DNA of 6,556 bases from the NCBI GenBank assembly GCA_011682715.1, contig JAACEC010000052.1:1-6556 (forward strand), in the 5' to 3' direction. The notes beneath the pieces were generated by a model, which was not told where the DNA came from, ran no database searches, and saw nothing but the letters and a program-made list of their open reading frames with translations. Source of the stretch: Pseudomonadota bacterium. Its GTDB lineage: Bacteria; Hydrothermota; 32-111; QNBC01. Below are positions 1 through 6,317 of this stretch, piece after piece (within the stretch, counting starts at the first letter, position 1; each line of letters opens with the position of its first letter). Made by a program: the position numbers and the translations under genes.

Positions 1-537
1 GTAATCGATGATATCAGAGCGACAATAACCTCCGATTTCAAATCCGTCGATAATCCCGTTTATATCATCGGCGATACATTTGATGAAATGGGAGGCTCCA
101 TACTCTACGATCTCCTTCAATTAAAGGGTGGTATCGTCCCCGCAGTCAATCTTAAAACGGCAAAAAAGACACATATGGCGTTATATCAATCGATAAAAAA
201 TGGGGCTGTTTCTGCATGTCATGATATAAGTGAGGGAGGTATAGCAGTTTCTGCTATTGAGATGGCAATCGGCGGAAGATGCGGTTTTGATTTTAATCTG
301 TCCCAGGTCACAAATACCGATTGTGATTTTATTACGGCACTCTTTTCCGAATCCGCTTCGCGTTATATCGTAGAGGTAAAGGATGAAGAAGCATTTTTAA
401 AAATGATGCAGGACATTCCGATTCATAAAATCGGTTATGCAAGGAAAGGAGATACGATGCGATTTGGATTCCGAGGAAACAGTGTGCATTTGGACCTTAA
501 AACCGCGATCAAACAATGGAAAAGGGAGTTAATATGA
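1..537 (+). CDS. purL: Phosphoribosylformylglycinamidine synthase, synthetase subunit (PurL), C-terminal part
   Basis: The frame is open from base 1 to a TGA at 535-537, giving the last 178 residues; the start lies outside the window. PurL uses ATP and ammonia to turn FGAR into FGAM, the fourth step of cytosolic de novo purine synthesis. The visible part is the AIRS-type C-terminal domain. It shows a GDTFDEMGGS segment near residues 24-33 and the strongly conserved CHDISEGGIAVSAIEMA segment near residues 73-89, the usual end of the FGAM synthetase catalytic core. The piece ends soon after this domain with no glutaminase domain attached. That fits the multi-subunit enzyme, in which PurQ is separate, and purQ follows at once with an ATGA overlap. 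The wording around VIDDIRATITSDFK resembles the long archaeal or delta-proteobacterial type PurL that carries a PurS-like N-terminus, but that part is not visible, so this is inference. Confidence 0.95.
   Translation, partial: VIDDIRATITSDFKSVDNPVYIIGDTFDEMGGSILYDLLQLKGGIVPAVNLKTAKKTHMALYQSIKNGAVSACHDISEGGIAVSAIEMAIGGRCGFDFNLSQVTNTDCDFITALFSESASRYIVEVKDEEAFLKMMQDIPIHKIGYARKGDTMRFGFRGNSVHLDLKTAIKQWKRELI
521..533 (+). promoter_or_regulatory. Ribosome binding site that sets the purQ start
   Basis: GGGAG at 524-528, inside AAAGGGAG, lies 5 nt before the ATG at 534, within the last codons of purL. An in-frame ATG at 516 has no comparable site and would add six residues, MEKGVN, not expected in PurQ. 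The start is therefore placed at 534, giving an ATGA stop/start overlap and translational coupling to purL. Confidence 0.8.
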
Positions 538-1319
538 AAGTTAGAGCCGCTCTTCTATACACAGAGGGAACGAACTGCAATCTCGAAACGGAAAACGCTT
601 TTAAATCGGTCGGGGTTGAAACGGAAACTCTAATCCTCAATCAAATCATTAAAAACGGAGAAAACTTCGATAAATATCACATAATCGCGATCCCCGGAGG
701 ATTTTCATACGGTGACGATATTTCAGCCGGCAAGGTTTTCGCCGATTTTCTTATGCATTACAAACGCGAAGAAATTTCACGATTCATTTCACAAGGAAAA
801 TTAATAATCGGTATATGTAACGGTTTTCAAGTTTTAGTTAAGACAGGTCTTCTACCCGATACATCGGGTACTATAAAAATAGAGTCAACCCTTACCCTCA
901 ACGACTCCGGTGTCTTCATAGACAAGTGGGTAAATCTTAAGGTAAACGGGAACAGTGTTTCCAAATTCATAGATAAGGAGTTCCCCGACACAATCGAACT
1001 ACCTATTGCCCATGCTGAAGGAAAATTCATAGCCTCCCACGAAGTACTCGACAAAATGGTTTCCAATAACCAGATCGTTTTTCAATACGCCTCACGGGAC
1101 GGCGTTGTAGACGATAAATTCAACCCAAACGGTTCCATTATGAACATTGCAGGGATTTGCGATAAAACGGGACAGATTCTCGGTTTAATGCCACACCCGG
1201 AAAGATTTTCTTCGGCATACTACCACCCGGCATGGAAGAGGTTAGGACTAACCGGAGAGGGAACAGGACTTTTAATATTTAAAAATGCCGTTAATTACAT
1301 AAAAAACAGTATTATTTGA
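534..1319 (+). CDS. purQ: Phosphoribosylformylglycinamidine synthase, glutaminase subunit (PurQ)
   Basis: This 261-residue protein is a class I glutamine amidotransferase. It hydrolyses glutamine and channels the ammonia to PurL for FGAM formation in purine synthesis. The N-terminus (MKVRAALLYTEGTNCNLET) is typical of PurQ. The oxyanion segment PGGFSYGDD is at 54-62, the nucleophile elbow GICNGFQ places catalytic Cys95, and PHPER at 220-224 supplies His221 and Glu223, so the triad is complete. At about 260 residues it is longer than the roughly 225-residue Bacillus/Thermotoga form and matches the longer group found with archaeal-type PurL. The start at 534 overlaps the purL stop as ATGA and is preceded by GGGAG. 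The stop is TGA at 1317-1319, and the next gene begins within a few bases, so the three genes probably form one operon. Confidence 0.96.
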   Translation: MKVRAALLYTEGTNCNLETENAFKSVGVETETLILNQIIKNGENFDKYHIIAIPGGFSYGDDISAGKVFADFLMHYKREEISRFISQGKLIIGICNGFQVLVKTGLLPDTSGTIKIESTLTLNDSGVFIDKWVNLKVNGNSVSKFIDKEFPDTIELPIAHAEGKFIASHEVLDKMVSNNQIVFQYASRDGVVDDKFNPNGSIMNIAGICDKTGQILGLMPHPERFSSAYYHPAWKRLGLTGEGTGLLIFKNAVNYIKNSII

Positions 1320-1324
1320 TTATT

Positions 1325-1963
1325 ATGAATATCGAAGAGAAAAAACAAGAACTGATACGAAAATCCGTAGAGATGATAAAAAGAATGAGACGGAGGAGAT
1401 CGGTTAGAGCTTTCAATGGTGTGACACCCCCCCTTGAAGTTATCAAAAATTGTATAAATATAGCGGCAAGCGCCCCATCCGGAGCCAATGACCAGCCGTG
1501 GACATTCGTTCTTGTAAAGGACAAAGAAATCAAATCCATTATAAGAAAAGAGTCGGAGAAAACTGAAAAAGAATTCTATGAAAAACGAATAACTAAGGAA
1601 TGGAAAGATCGATTGTTACCTCTTAATACGAACATATTAAAGCCGTTCCTTGAGGAAGCTCCTTATCTTATATGTATCTTCGTTCAGAGATATCATTTCG
1701 ACGAAAACGGAAAAACAGTAAAACACTATTTTCCCTTCGAATCGGTAGGAATTGCAACCGGTTTTCTCATTTCCTCTCTTCATAACCTCGGAATCTCAAG
1801 CCTAACATACACACCAAGTCCAATGAATTTTTTAAAAAAAATTCTCGGGAGACCCAAGAACGAAACACCTTTTACAATTTTGGTTGTCGGATACCCGAAA
1901 AGCGATTACAAACCGCCGAAAATAACTAAGAAAGAATCAAAAGATTACTTAATTATCAAATAA
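1325..1963 (+). CDS. Nitroreductase-fold flavoprotein of the iodotyrosine deiodinase (IYD) type
   Basis: This 212-residue protein has the nitroreductase/FMN fold. RRSVR at 24-28 is the FMN phosphate-binding start, APSGANDQPWTF at 50-61 is the isoalloxazine-binding segment, and LTYTP near the C-terminal third carries threonines expected near flavin N5. Aligned from memory to human IYD, the lid residues that clamp the substrate zwitterion (human Glu157, Tyr161, Lys182) fall on Glu81, Tyr85 and Lys106 with identical spacing of 4 and 21. Conserved flanks include KR...W, LEEAPYL and LGRP. IYD enzymes reductively remove halogen from halotyrosines using FMN. Bacterial homologues exist, but their natural substrates are largely unknown, so activity here is inferred. 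It is cytosolic, with no signal peptide. The start is uncertain: ATG at 1325 lies 5 nt after purQ, while TTG at 1316 would overlap the purQ stop as TTGA. Neither has a clear Shine-Dalgarno site, so coupling to purQ is likely. A generic nitroreductase is the fallback call. Confidence 0.83.
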   Translation: MNIEEKKQELIRKSVEMIKRMRRRRSVRAFNGVTPPLEVIKNCINIAASAPSGANDQPWTFVLVKDKEIKSIIRKESEKTEKEFYEKRITKEWKDRLLPLNTNILKPFLEEAPYLICIFVQRYHFDENGKTVKHYFPFESVGIATGFLISSLHNLGISSLTYTPSPMNFLKKILGRPKNETPFTILVVGYPKSDYKPPKITKKESKDYLIIK

Positions 1964-1964
1964 T

Positions 1965-2813
1965 TTAATGTAAGCTTTTCAATAGATTCATAATAACGGC
2001 AGGTGCATGAATTTTCCCTACCCTTAGCATTACAAACATATTCATGGTAAAACTCAGAAAAAAATGTGATAATACCGCAGGATATACGGATTCGAAATAG
2101 ACCGTTAAATATCCCAGTAATACACCTCCGAAAATGGAACTGTAAATCTCTGTTTCCGGCTTCCCGTAATGAGCTAAGGAAAAAATAATCGTACTTATTG
2201 CTATGGCAAGGAATAACCCCGTCTTTTTTCTGAGAATGGGAATCAGAAATCCCCTGAATAAAAATTCCCACGAAAACATAAATATGAGAAACGATAACTC
2301 GTAGAAGAAAATTTCCCCGTTGGATCTTATATAGTACTTGTAGAGAGGATAAACCCTGATATATGCTCTTTTTGATGAAAAATACGCCGTTCCGATTATA
2401 ATGACTACAAAAACCACTGCGAGGACGGGCAACCATATCTTCCACCTTCCGATTCCGAGATAAAACAGCTTGTACTGCTTGTATAATTTTAAAAGAAAAA
2501 AAGTATATAGCAATGATACGACAACGAATACATACAGTACATAAGGAAGGTTTCCTCTGTCCTTAAAAATAGCGAGGACCAAAATATCAACTACAATCAG
2601 AGGTATCGTAATGTACTTCAAAAAGGATTCCGATTGATAGATAACACCGTCATAAATAAAAACGGGTAAAATAAAAAACAATAAAAGCGATTGTGATACC
2701 CAAATAGCAGGAGGATGCCATAACATTCTATTAATTGCAAAAACAAGAGCAAATGAGAGATAAATTAAAACCGAACCTATTGCTATCGATTCGAGATTAT
2801 TTTTATTATTCAT
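1965..2813 (-). CDS. CPBP-family (CAAX protease/bacteriocin-processing-like) membrane protein
   Basis: This 282-residue polytopic protein has about eight hydrophobic segments, near residues 10-29, 41-58, 65-82, 90-110, 127-145, 170-190, 198-212 and 225-262. The C-terminal half carries the CPBP (Rce1-like, Abi) motifs. Motif 1 reads W182-E183-F-L-F-R187, so the usual Glu-Glu-x-x-x-Arg has Trp in the first Glu position. Motif 2 is FSLAH with His215, followed by GKPETE. Motif 3 is LSHFFLS with His250. A WEFFFRGF-like variant forms a recognised subgroup, so Trp182 need not mean loss of function, but whether such members are proteases is not known to me. The site would lie in the inner membrane. 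The ATG overlaps the moaD stop as TAATG, so it is the last gene of the aor-moaD unit. A GGTGG stretch just upstream can act as a weak ribosome binding site. No substrate can be named. Confidence 0.85.
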   Translation of the reverse strand: MNNKNNLESIAIGSVLIYLSFALVFAINRMLWHPPAIWVSQSLLLFFILPVFIYDGVIYQSESFLKYITIPLIVVDILVLAIFKDRGNLPYVLYVFVVVSLLYTFFLLKLYKQYKLFYLGIGRWKIWLPVLAVVFVVIIIGTAYFSSKRAYIRVYPLYKYYIRSNGEIFFYELSFLIFMFSWEFLFRGFLIPILRKKTGLFLAIAISTIIFSLAHYGKPETEIYSSIFGGVLLGYLTVYFESVYPAVLSHFFLSFTMNMFVMLRVGKIHAPAVIMNLLKSLH

Positions 2814-3037
2814 TAACCACCGGAAATAAATGGAATTAACGAAATTTCATCATCGTTATTAACTGTAATGTCTTTCGTAATCGCTTTCCCGTTTTTCTCG
2901 ACAATAAACACATATTTACCGGGAATCCCTGCTTTTGAAAAGAGGTCTGCAACGGTTGTGGGTTCCGGTATGTCGATTTTTATATAATCCCTGTCCCCGA
3001 CATAACGCTTTAAAATTCCGTAAACTTTTATTTTCAT
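2813..3037 (-). CDS. MoaD/ThiS-family sulfur carrier protein
   Basis: This 74-residue beta-grasp protein matches MoaD in length and layout. It starts MKIKVYGILKRYVGD, has the TTVADLF helix start near residues 27-33 and the DDEISLIPFISGG ending, with the diglycine at residues 73-74. In this family the terminal glycine is adenylated by a MoeB/ThiF-type enzyme and loaded as a thiocarboxylate. MoaD then gives sulfur to form molybdopterin. The gene directly follows an aldehyde oxidoreductase that needs a tungsten-bis-molybdopterin cofactor, so a role in that cofactor is the natural inference. A ThiS-like or ubiquitin-like conjugating role cannot be excluded from sequence alone. The ATG at 3037 is the only start available in frame, yet it has no Shine-Dalgarno site: the upstream bases are a pyrimidine run and the tail of a hairpin. 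The stop TAA shares one base with the next ATG. Confidence 0.9.
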   Translation of the reverse strand: MKIKVYGILKRYVGDRDYIKIDIPEPTTVADLFSKAGIPGKYVFIVEKNGKAITKDITVNNDDEISLIPFISGG

Positions 3038-3041
3038 TTGT

Positions 3042-3070
3042 AAAAAAGAAAGGGGGAAAAATCCCCCTTT
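3042..3070 (-). terminator. Intercistronic intrinsic terminator or attenuator between aor and moaD
   Basis: Read on the minus strand, AAAGGGGG (3070-3063) pairs perfectly with CCCCCTTT (3056-3049) around a 6-nt ATTTTT loop. A C and six T residues (3048-3042) follow, the classic Rho-independent form. It begins 3 nt after the aor stop, and the T-tract ends 4 nt before the moaD ATG. A fully efficient terminator would silence moaD and the CPBP gene unless another promoter lies inside the aor 3' end, where I found no convincing one. Partial read-through, or an mRNA-stabilising 3' end for aor, is the likely role. The plus strand also ends in a T-run, but no plus-strand gene finishes nearby. Confidence 0.75.
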
Positions 3071-3073
3071 TTA

Positions 3074-4966
3074 TTAAATACCGGCAGCAATACTTTCATC
3101 CACGACATCGAGAAGGTCAAGCGAAGCAAGTTTAATTGCCGTAGGAGTGCTATCTTTGGACCAACCGCGAGCCATGTAATACTCATCAAGCATATGTTGC
3201 AGCTCCTCTTCGCTCACATAAGCACCCTTTGAAACACCTTTTGGTATGGGGTTATGTGTTACTCTGTATGGTAGCGTATCGTATTTTCTGTCGATTCCCT
3301 CTCTGATATTGAACATTTTCTGAAGATTGTAAACCCTCTCTCCTATCGTCATAACATCGGCATCAATTATATCATTACCTGTTATGGCATTGTTGAGCTC
3401 GGGCATTCCTTCGAGAAAATACATATGTCTCGAGAATTTGCACAAGCCGAAAATATCATACGTCGTTGCAAGATCTTCGGCGGCTTTCACCTCAAAACCT
3501 TTCCAATCACTGCTCAATCTGTCAATCCCTTTATATTTCCACCAGCTTCCGCCGAGTTCGATACCGTATACTCCGGCAGTCAAATGACATGCTCCTCTTA
3601 CCGAAACGGCAAGGGCAAGAGCCATTCCTTTAATGCCTCTCACATCATATCCGGGAAGCTCGAGACCTTTTATATTAATGGCAAACTGATCGGAATTTTT
3701 TCCAAGTTTTTCAGCAGCCGCTTTTGTTCCGTCTGCAAGAAGCTTCCCTATGTAGCCCTCTCTCTTTGCCATTTTTTTGAGTACTTCAATAGCAGCATCG
3801 GCATTACCGAAGGTCAATTCGATTCCTTCCATTTTATCTTTATCGAGCAGTCCCTTTTCGTATGCTTCCATAGCCCATGCAATTGTAACGCCGGCTGATA
3901 TGGCGTCGAATCCTTCTCTGTCACAAATTTCGTTCATTTTGGCAACGGCTTCCACATCATCGATTTCCAAAACGCCACCAAGGGAGTACAGTACCTCATA
4001 CTCGATACCGTCCACCTTTGTTCCGGCATATTTCCCCTCTTTGACCTCGATTATTCTTCCGCACGGTTTCGTACATGTAGGGCAAGGATGGTGTCTAACC
4101 GTATATTTCGGTGACCAGTAGTAAGGATCTATGTGTGATTTTTCTCCCTCTTTCAGGTTATCGTACACGGACTGGAAATATCCCCACTGCCAGTTTCTTG
4201 AAGGGAATGTTCCCCTTTCCTTGTTCATCCATTCGTAAAATTCCCCCGAACCGTAATCCATATCGGCTTTTGTTGCAGGATGTTCTTTAATGATATTTAC
4301 CCATTTTTTATTCAACTCTTTCAATTTTTCGGGATTTGCAAAATCTATTTTCTTATCCCCTTTCATAATTATGGCTTTCAGATTCTTTGAACCGAATACG
4401 GCTCCTCCGCCGGCTCTTGCTGCCTGTCTTTCCTCAAAATCGATTCCGGAAATCTTACTTAGATTCTCACCTGACTGCCCTATTGCACATGTTCTGTATG
4501 TCTTGCCGTATTTCTCTCTCAGTTTTTCCTGAGTTAAAATCGAATCGAGTCCTCTGTACTCCTCTGCATCGATAAATTCAACATGTTCGTTGTCTATCTT
4601 GAGTGTTACGGGTTTATCGCTCTTTCCTTTAATTATAATAGCATCCACACCGGACTTTCTCATCTCAACACCAAGATAAGCACCGACCATTGCTCTTCCA
4701 AAACCGCCTGTTAGAGGAGATTTGAATGTCATTGCCGATTTAGAACCGGTGGGAACGCCAGTGCCGACAAAAAGACCAGGCGAAAAAACAACCACATTAT
4801 CAGGTCCCAACGGATCAATTTTACCTTCCGTTTCCTTGTAAAGAAAATAGGTGGCAATGCCCAATCCCATATTATATTTTTTATATACATCATCATTGAC
4901 GGGGACTATTTCCGCCTTTTTCGTGCTAAGATCTATTTTCAGTACCTTATTCCATACACCTTTCAT
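3074..4966 (-). CDS. aor: Tungsten-dependent aldehyde:ferredoxin oxidoreductase (AOR family)
   Basis: This full-length 630-residue member of the AOR family oxidises aldehydes to carboxylates and passes two electrons to ferredoxin. It is cytosolic and carries a tungsten (or molybdenum) bis-pterin and one [4Fe-4S] cluster. The N-terminal pterin-binding domain spans about 1-205 and includes SPGLFVGTGVPTGSK (62-76) and GGGAVFGSKNLKAI (186-199). The cluster ligands are Cys295, Cys298 and Cys302 (CPTCTKPC) plus Cys509 in the DIFGLC motif (504-509). The DREGFD motif at 349-354 is the second pterin-anchoring DxxGxx repeat. His461 in RGACHL probably matches the active-site histidine of Pyrococcus AOR. 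All expected motifs are intact. The family also contains formaldehyde and glyceraldehyde-3-phosphate enzymes, so the exact aldehyde is open. The ATG follows a strong GGAGGT site and a near-consensus promoter. A MoaD-like gene lies downstream behind a hairpin. Confidence 0.96.
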   Translation of the reverse strand: MKGVWNKVLKIDLSTKKAEIVPVNDDVYKKYNMGLGIATYFLYKETEGKIDPLGPDNVVVFSPGLFVGTGVPTGSKSAMTFKSPLTGGFGRAMVGAYLGVEMRKSGVDAIIIKGKSDKPVTLKIDNEHVEFIDAEEYRGLDSILTQEKLREKYGKTYRTCAIGQSGENLSKISGIDFEERQAARAGGGAVFGSKNLKAIIMKGDKKIDFANPEKLKELNKKWVNIIKEHPATKADMDYGSGEFYEWMNKERGTFPSRNWQWGYFQSVYDNLKEGEKSHIDPYYWSPKYTVRHHPCPTCTKPCGRIIEVKEGKYAGTKVDGIEYEVLYSLGGVLEIDDVEAVAKMNEICDREGFDAISAGVTIAWAMEAYEKGLLDKDKMEGIELTFGNADAAIEVLKKMAKREGYIGKLLADGTKAAAEKLGKNSDQFAINIKGLELPGYDVRGIKGMALALAVSVRGACHLTAGVYGIELGGSWWKYKGIDRLSSDWKGFEVKAAEDLATTYDIFGLCKFSRHMYFLEGMPELNNAITGNDIIDADVMTIGERVYNLQKMFNIREGIDRKYDTLPYRVTHNPIPKGVSKGAYVSEEELQHMLDEYYMARGWSKDSTPTAIKLASLDLLDVVDESIAAGI

Positions 4967-4970
4967 GAGT

Positions 4971-4979
4971 ACCTCCTTT
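4971..4979 (-). promoter_or_regulatory. Strong ribosome binding site for aor
   Basis: The minus strand reads AAAGGAGGT, ending 4 nt before the aor ATG. It is the best Shine-Dalgarno match in the window, fixes the start at 4966 and suggests high expression; other genes in the window have weak or no such site. Confidence 0.88.
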
Positions 4980-4990
4980 GTTTTAGCTAT

Positions 4991-5019
4991 ATGATATAAT
5001 ATTTATATATTTATGTCAA
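4991..5019 (-). promoter_or_regulatory. Sigma70-type promoter of aor
   Basis: On the minus strand a perfect -35 TTGACA (5019-5014) is followed after exactly 17 nt by TATCAT (4996-4991), one base from the consensus -10. Transcription would start near 4984, giving a leader of about 20 nt that contains the ribosome binding site. The -35 overlaps the TGA stop of the upstream barrel gene, and the flanking DNA is very AT-rich, which may help as an UP-like element. There is no terminator between the two genes, so read-through from upstream is also possible. Confidence 0.75.
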
Positions 5020-6266
5020 TCAATTATTAAGTAAAAATCTATACGTAAAATTGAATATACGGTAATCGTATTGTCTACTTCGATTTGGCAGAGATCGCCA
5101 CCCTCGATATTTAGTCCAATTGTCTTTGTGACGTAACCGAAACCGATTTTGGGACAAATATAATACTTTACATTTCCGGAAAGAAAATTGTCGTTTGGGA
5201 ATTCCTCTTCTCTGAATCCTCCGCCCGAGGGCCACATCTTATCGAGAGTTCCTTCCCCCTTTCGTTTGTAAAATCCCTTGAAATAAACCGAATAATTGCC
5301 TATACGCCTATTTATATTCAGGTAAACTCTATCAAAGTCGTTCCCTTCTTCTGTCCCCAGAGGGAATCCGTATGCCGTGTATCTTCCTGCGGGAGCGTAT
5401 AATCCGTATACCCACCTCGTAGCAAGAGAGTACTCCAATGTGATATCAAAACCACTGATATCGAAACTATCTCCTGCTGTAAATGCAAGATGGTTCGGTT
5501 CATTCATATCACCTGGAGGATTGTCGTATTGAAAATCATCGATTAACAGCTCCATATAGAGACTATGATTCTTTATCTGTTGTTCCAGGGACAAATCCCA
5601 GAAGAGATTCGTAGGAATCGTATTCCCCTCATCAGGATCGTTCCACTGAAGTACATACATTACATTCAAGGGATTCAAAAACTGTATCGGCAAATGCTCC
5701 CCGTTCTTATAGTAGATTAATGCTACTTCCGACAGAGCGAGCTTCGTTTTTTTAATTAAAAACTCAATTTTATGTGCGGAAATAAAACGGCTAAAATAGT
5801 ATTTCACGGTAGATGTGTCACCCACCACATCGTTTTGTGTCGTATACATGCGATCAAGAAGAAGGTATGCACAAGTCATTTTTATATTTTTATATTTTAA
5901 CCCGTAAGTGATATTATTCACCGGTAGATAACCTGATAATAAAAGAGGAGAAACACCTTCGCCCCATCTTATTGTTCTCTTCCCTGCTCCCGCGAAAAAC
6001 AGACTGTTTTCATAAGATATATAACCGGTCTGCATGTTCATTCCAACGATGTTCTTAAATAAATTTTTAGGAGGAAGAGAAGTGTCCATGAATTTAAGAT
6101 TCGGTTGAAAAATTACCGAAAAACCGCTTGTGTCAAATGATACATAGGGTTTAATGGAAAGCAGATTCAAGGTATCTCTTTCATATTTAAACTCAACACC
6201 TGTTTTTACAGAAGCATTGATTAGTAATGGAAGCAGAAAAATGATTAAATACCTAAACATTTTCAT
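5016..6266 (-). CDS. Wzi-like outer-membrane beta-barrel protein (capsule assembly family)
   Basis: Starting at the ATG at 6264-6266, the protein has 416 residues. It opens with a signal peptide (MKMFRYLIIFLLPLLINA, likely cut after Ala18). The rest is rich in short alternating hydrophobic/polar strands with aromatic girdles, as in outer-membrane barrels. Landmarks seen in Wzi-like proteins of Bacteroidetes and related phyla are RWGEG (100-104) followed by SPLLLS, HKIEF (165-169), FLNPL (196-200), NLFWDLSL (220-227) and ELLIDDFQ (239-246). Escherichia coli Wzi is a surface lectin-like barrel that anchors capsule; distant homologues often have no proven role, so the function is only a family-level guess. 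The last residues (FYLIID) do not end in the usual terminal aromatic. The frame runs open to a TTG at 6293, which would add nine residues before the signal peptide; ATG at 6266 or 6260 is preferred. No good Shine-Dalgarno site precedes these ATGs. Confidence 0.7.
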   Translation of the reverse strand: MKMFRYLIIFLLPLLINASVKTGVEFKYERDTLNLLSIKPYVSFDTSGFSVIFQPNLKFMDTSLPPKNLFKNIVGMNMQTGYISYENSLFFAGAGKRTIRWGEGVSPLLLSGYLPVNNITYGLKYKNIKMTCAYLLLDRMYTTQNDVVGDTSTVKYYFSRFISAHKIEFLIKKTKLALSEVALIYYKNGEHLPIQFLNPLNVMYVLQWNDPDEGNTIPTNLFWDLSLEQQIKNHSLYMELLIDDFQYDNPPGDMNEPNHLAFTAGDSFDISGFDITLEYSLATRWVYGLYAPAGRYTAYGFPLGTEEGNDFDRVYLNINRRIGNYSVYFKGFYKRKGEGTLDKMWPSGGGFREEEFPNDNFLSGNVKYYICPKIGFGYVTKTIGLNIEGGDLCQIEVDNTITVYSILRIDFYLIID

Positions 6267-6317
6267 AGGTTTATATTCTAAATTAAACGGCAATTCCCGT
6301 CAATAGCAAAAGCGTAT

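Noticed and set aside
516..533. Upstream ATG as the purQ start
   Set aside because: It has no ribosome binding site, and the real GGGAG site would fall inside the coding region; ATG at 534 gives the usual PurQ N-terminus.
1427..1433. Run of seven C residues in the IYD-like gene as a frameshift or phase-variable site
   Set aside because: The reading frame is intact across it and encodes the expected TPP before LEVI; a seven-base tract alone is weak evidence.
1947..1970. AT-rich stem near the convergent stops as a bidirectional terminator
   Set aside because: Only six A:T pairs with a 3-nt loop and no T-tract; too weak to call.
1945..2445. A 166-codon minus-strand frame overlapping the CPBP gene
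   Set aside because: It is a shifted frame of the same strand; the CPBP frame has the membrane segments and motifs, while this one shows none.
2935..3135. Plus-strand 66-codon frame across the moaD/aor junction
   Set aside because: It is antisense to moaD and the hairpin, has no ribosome binding site, and its product is basic and featureless.
3384..4575. Several plus-strand open frames of 62-157 codons opposite the aor gene
   Set aside because: They lie antisense to a clearly real, motif-complete AOR, and their translations are low-complexity and serine-rich with no family resemblance.
6267..6293. TTG start extending the Wzi-like protein by nine residues
   Set aside because: It would put nine residues, including an acidic one, before the signal peptide; ATG at 6266 gives a standard MKMFRYLII signal start. 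It cannot be fully excluded, because a weak ACGGGA precedes the TTG.
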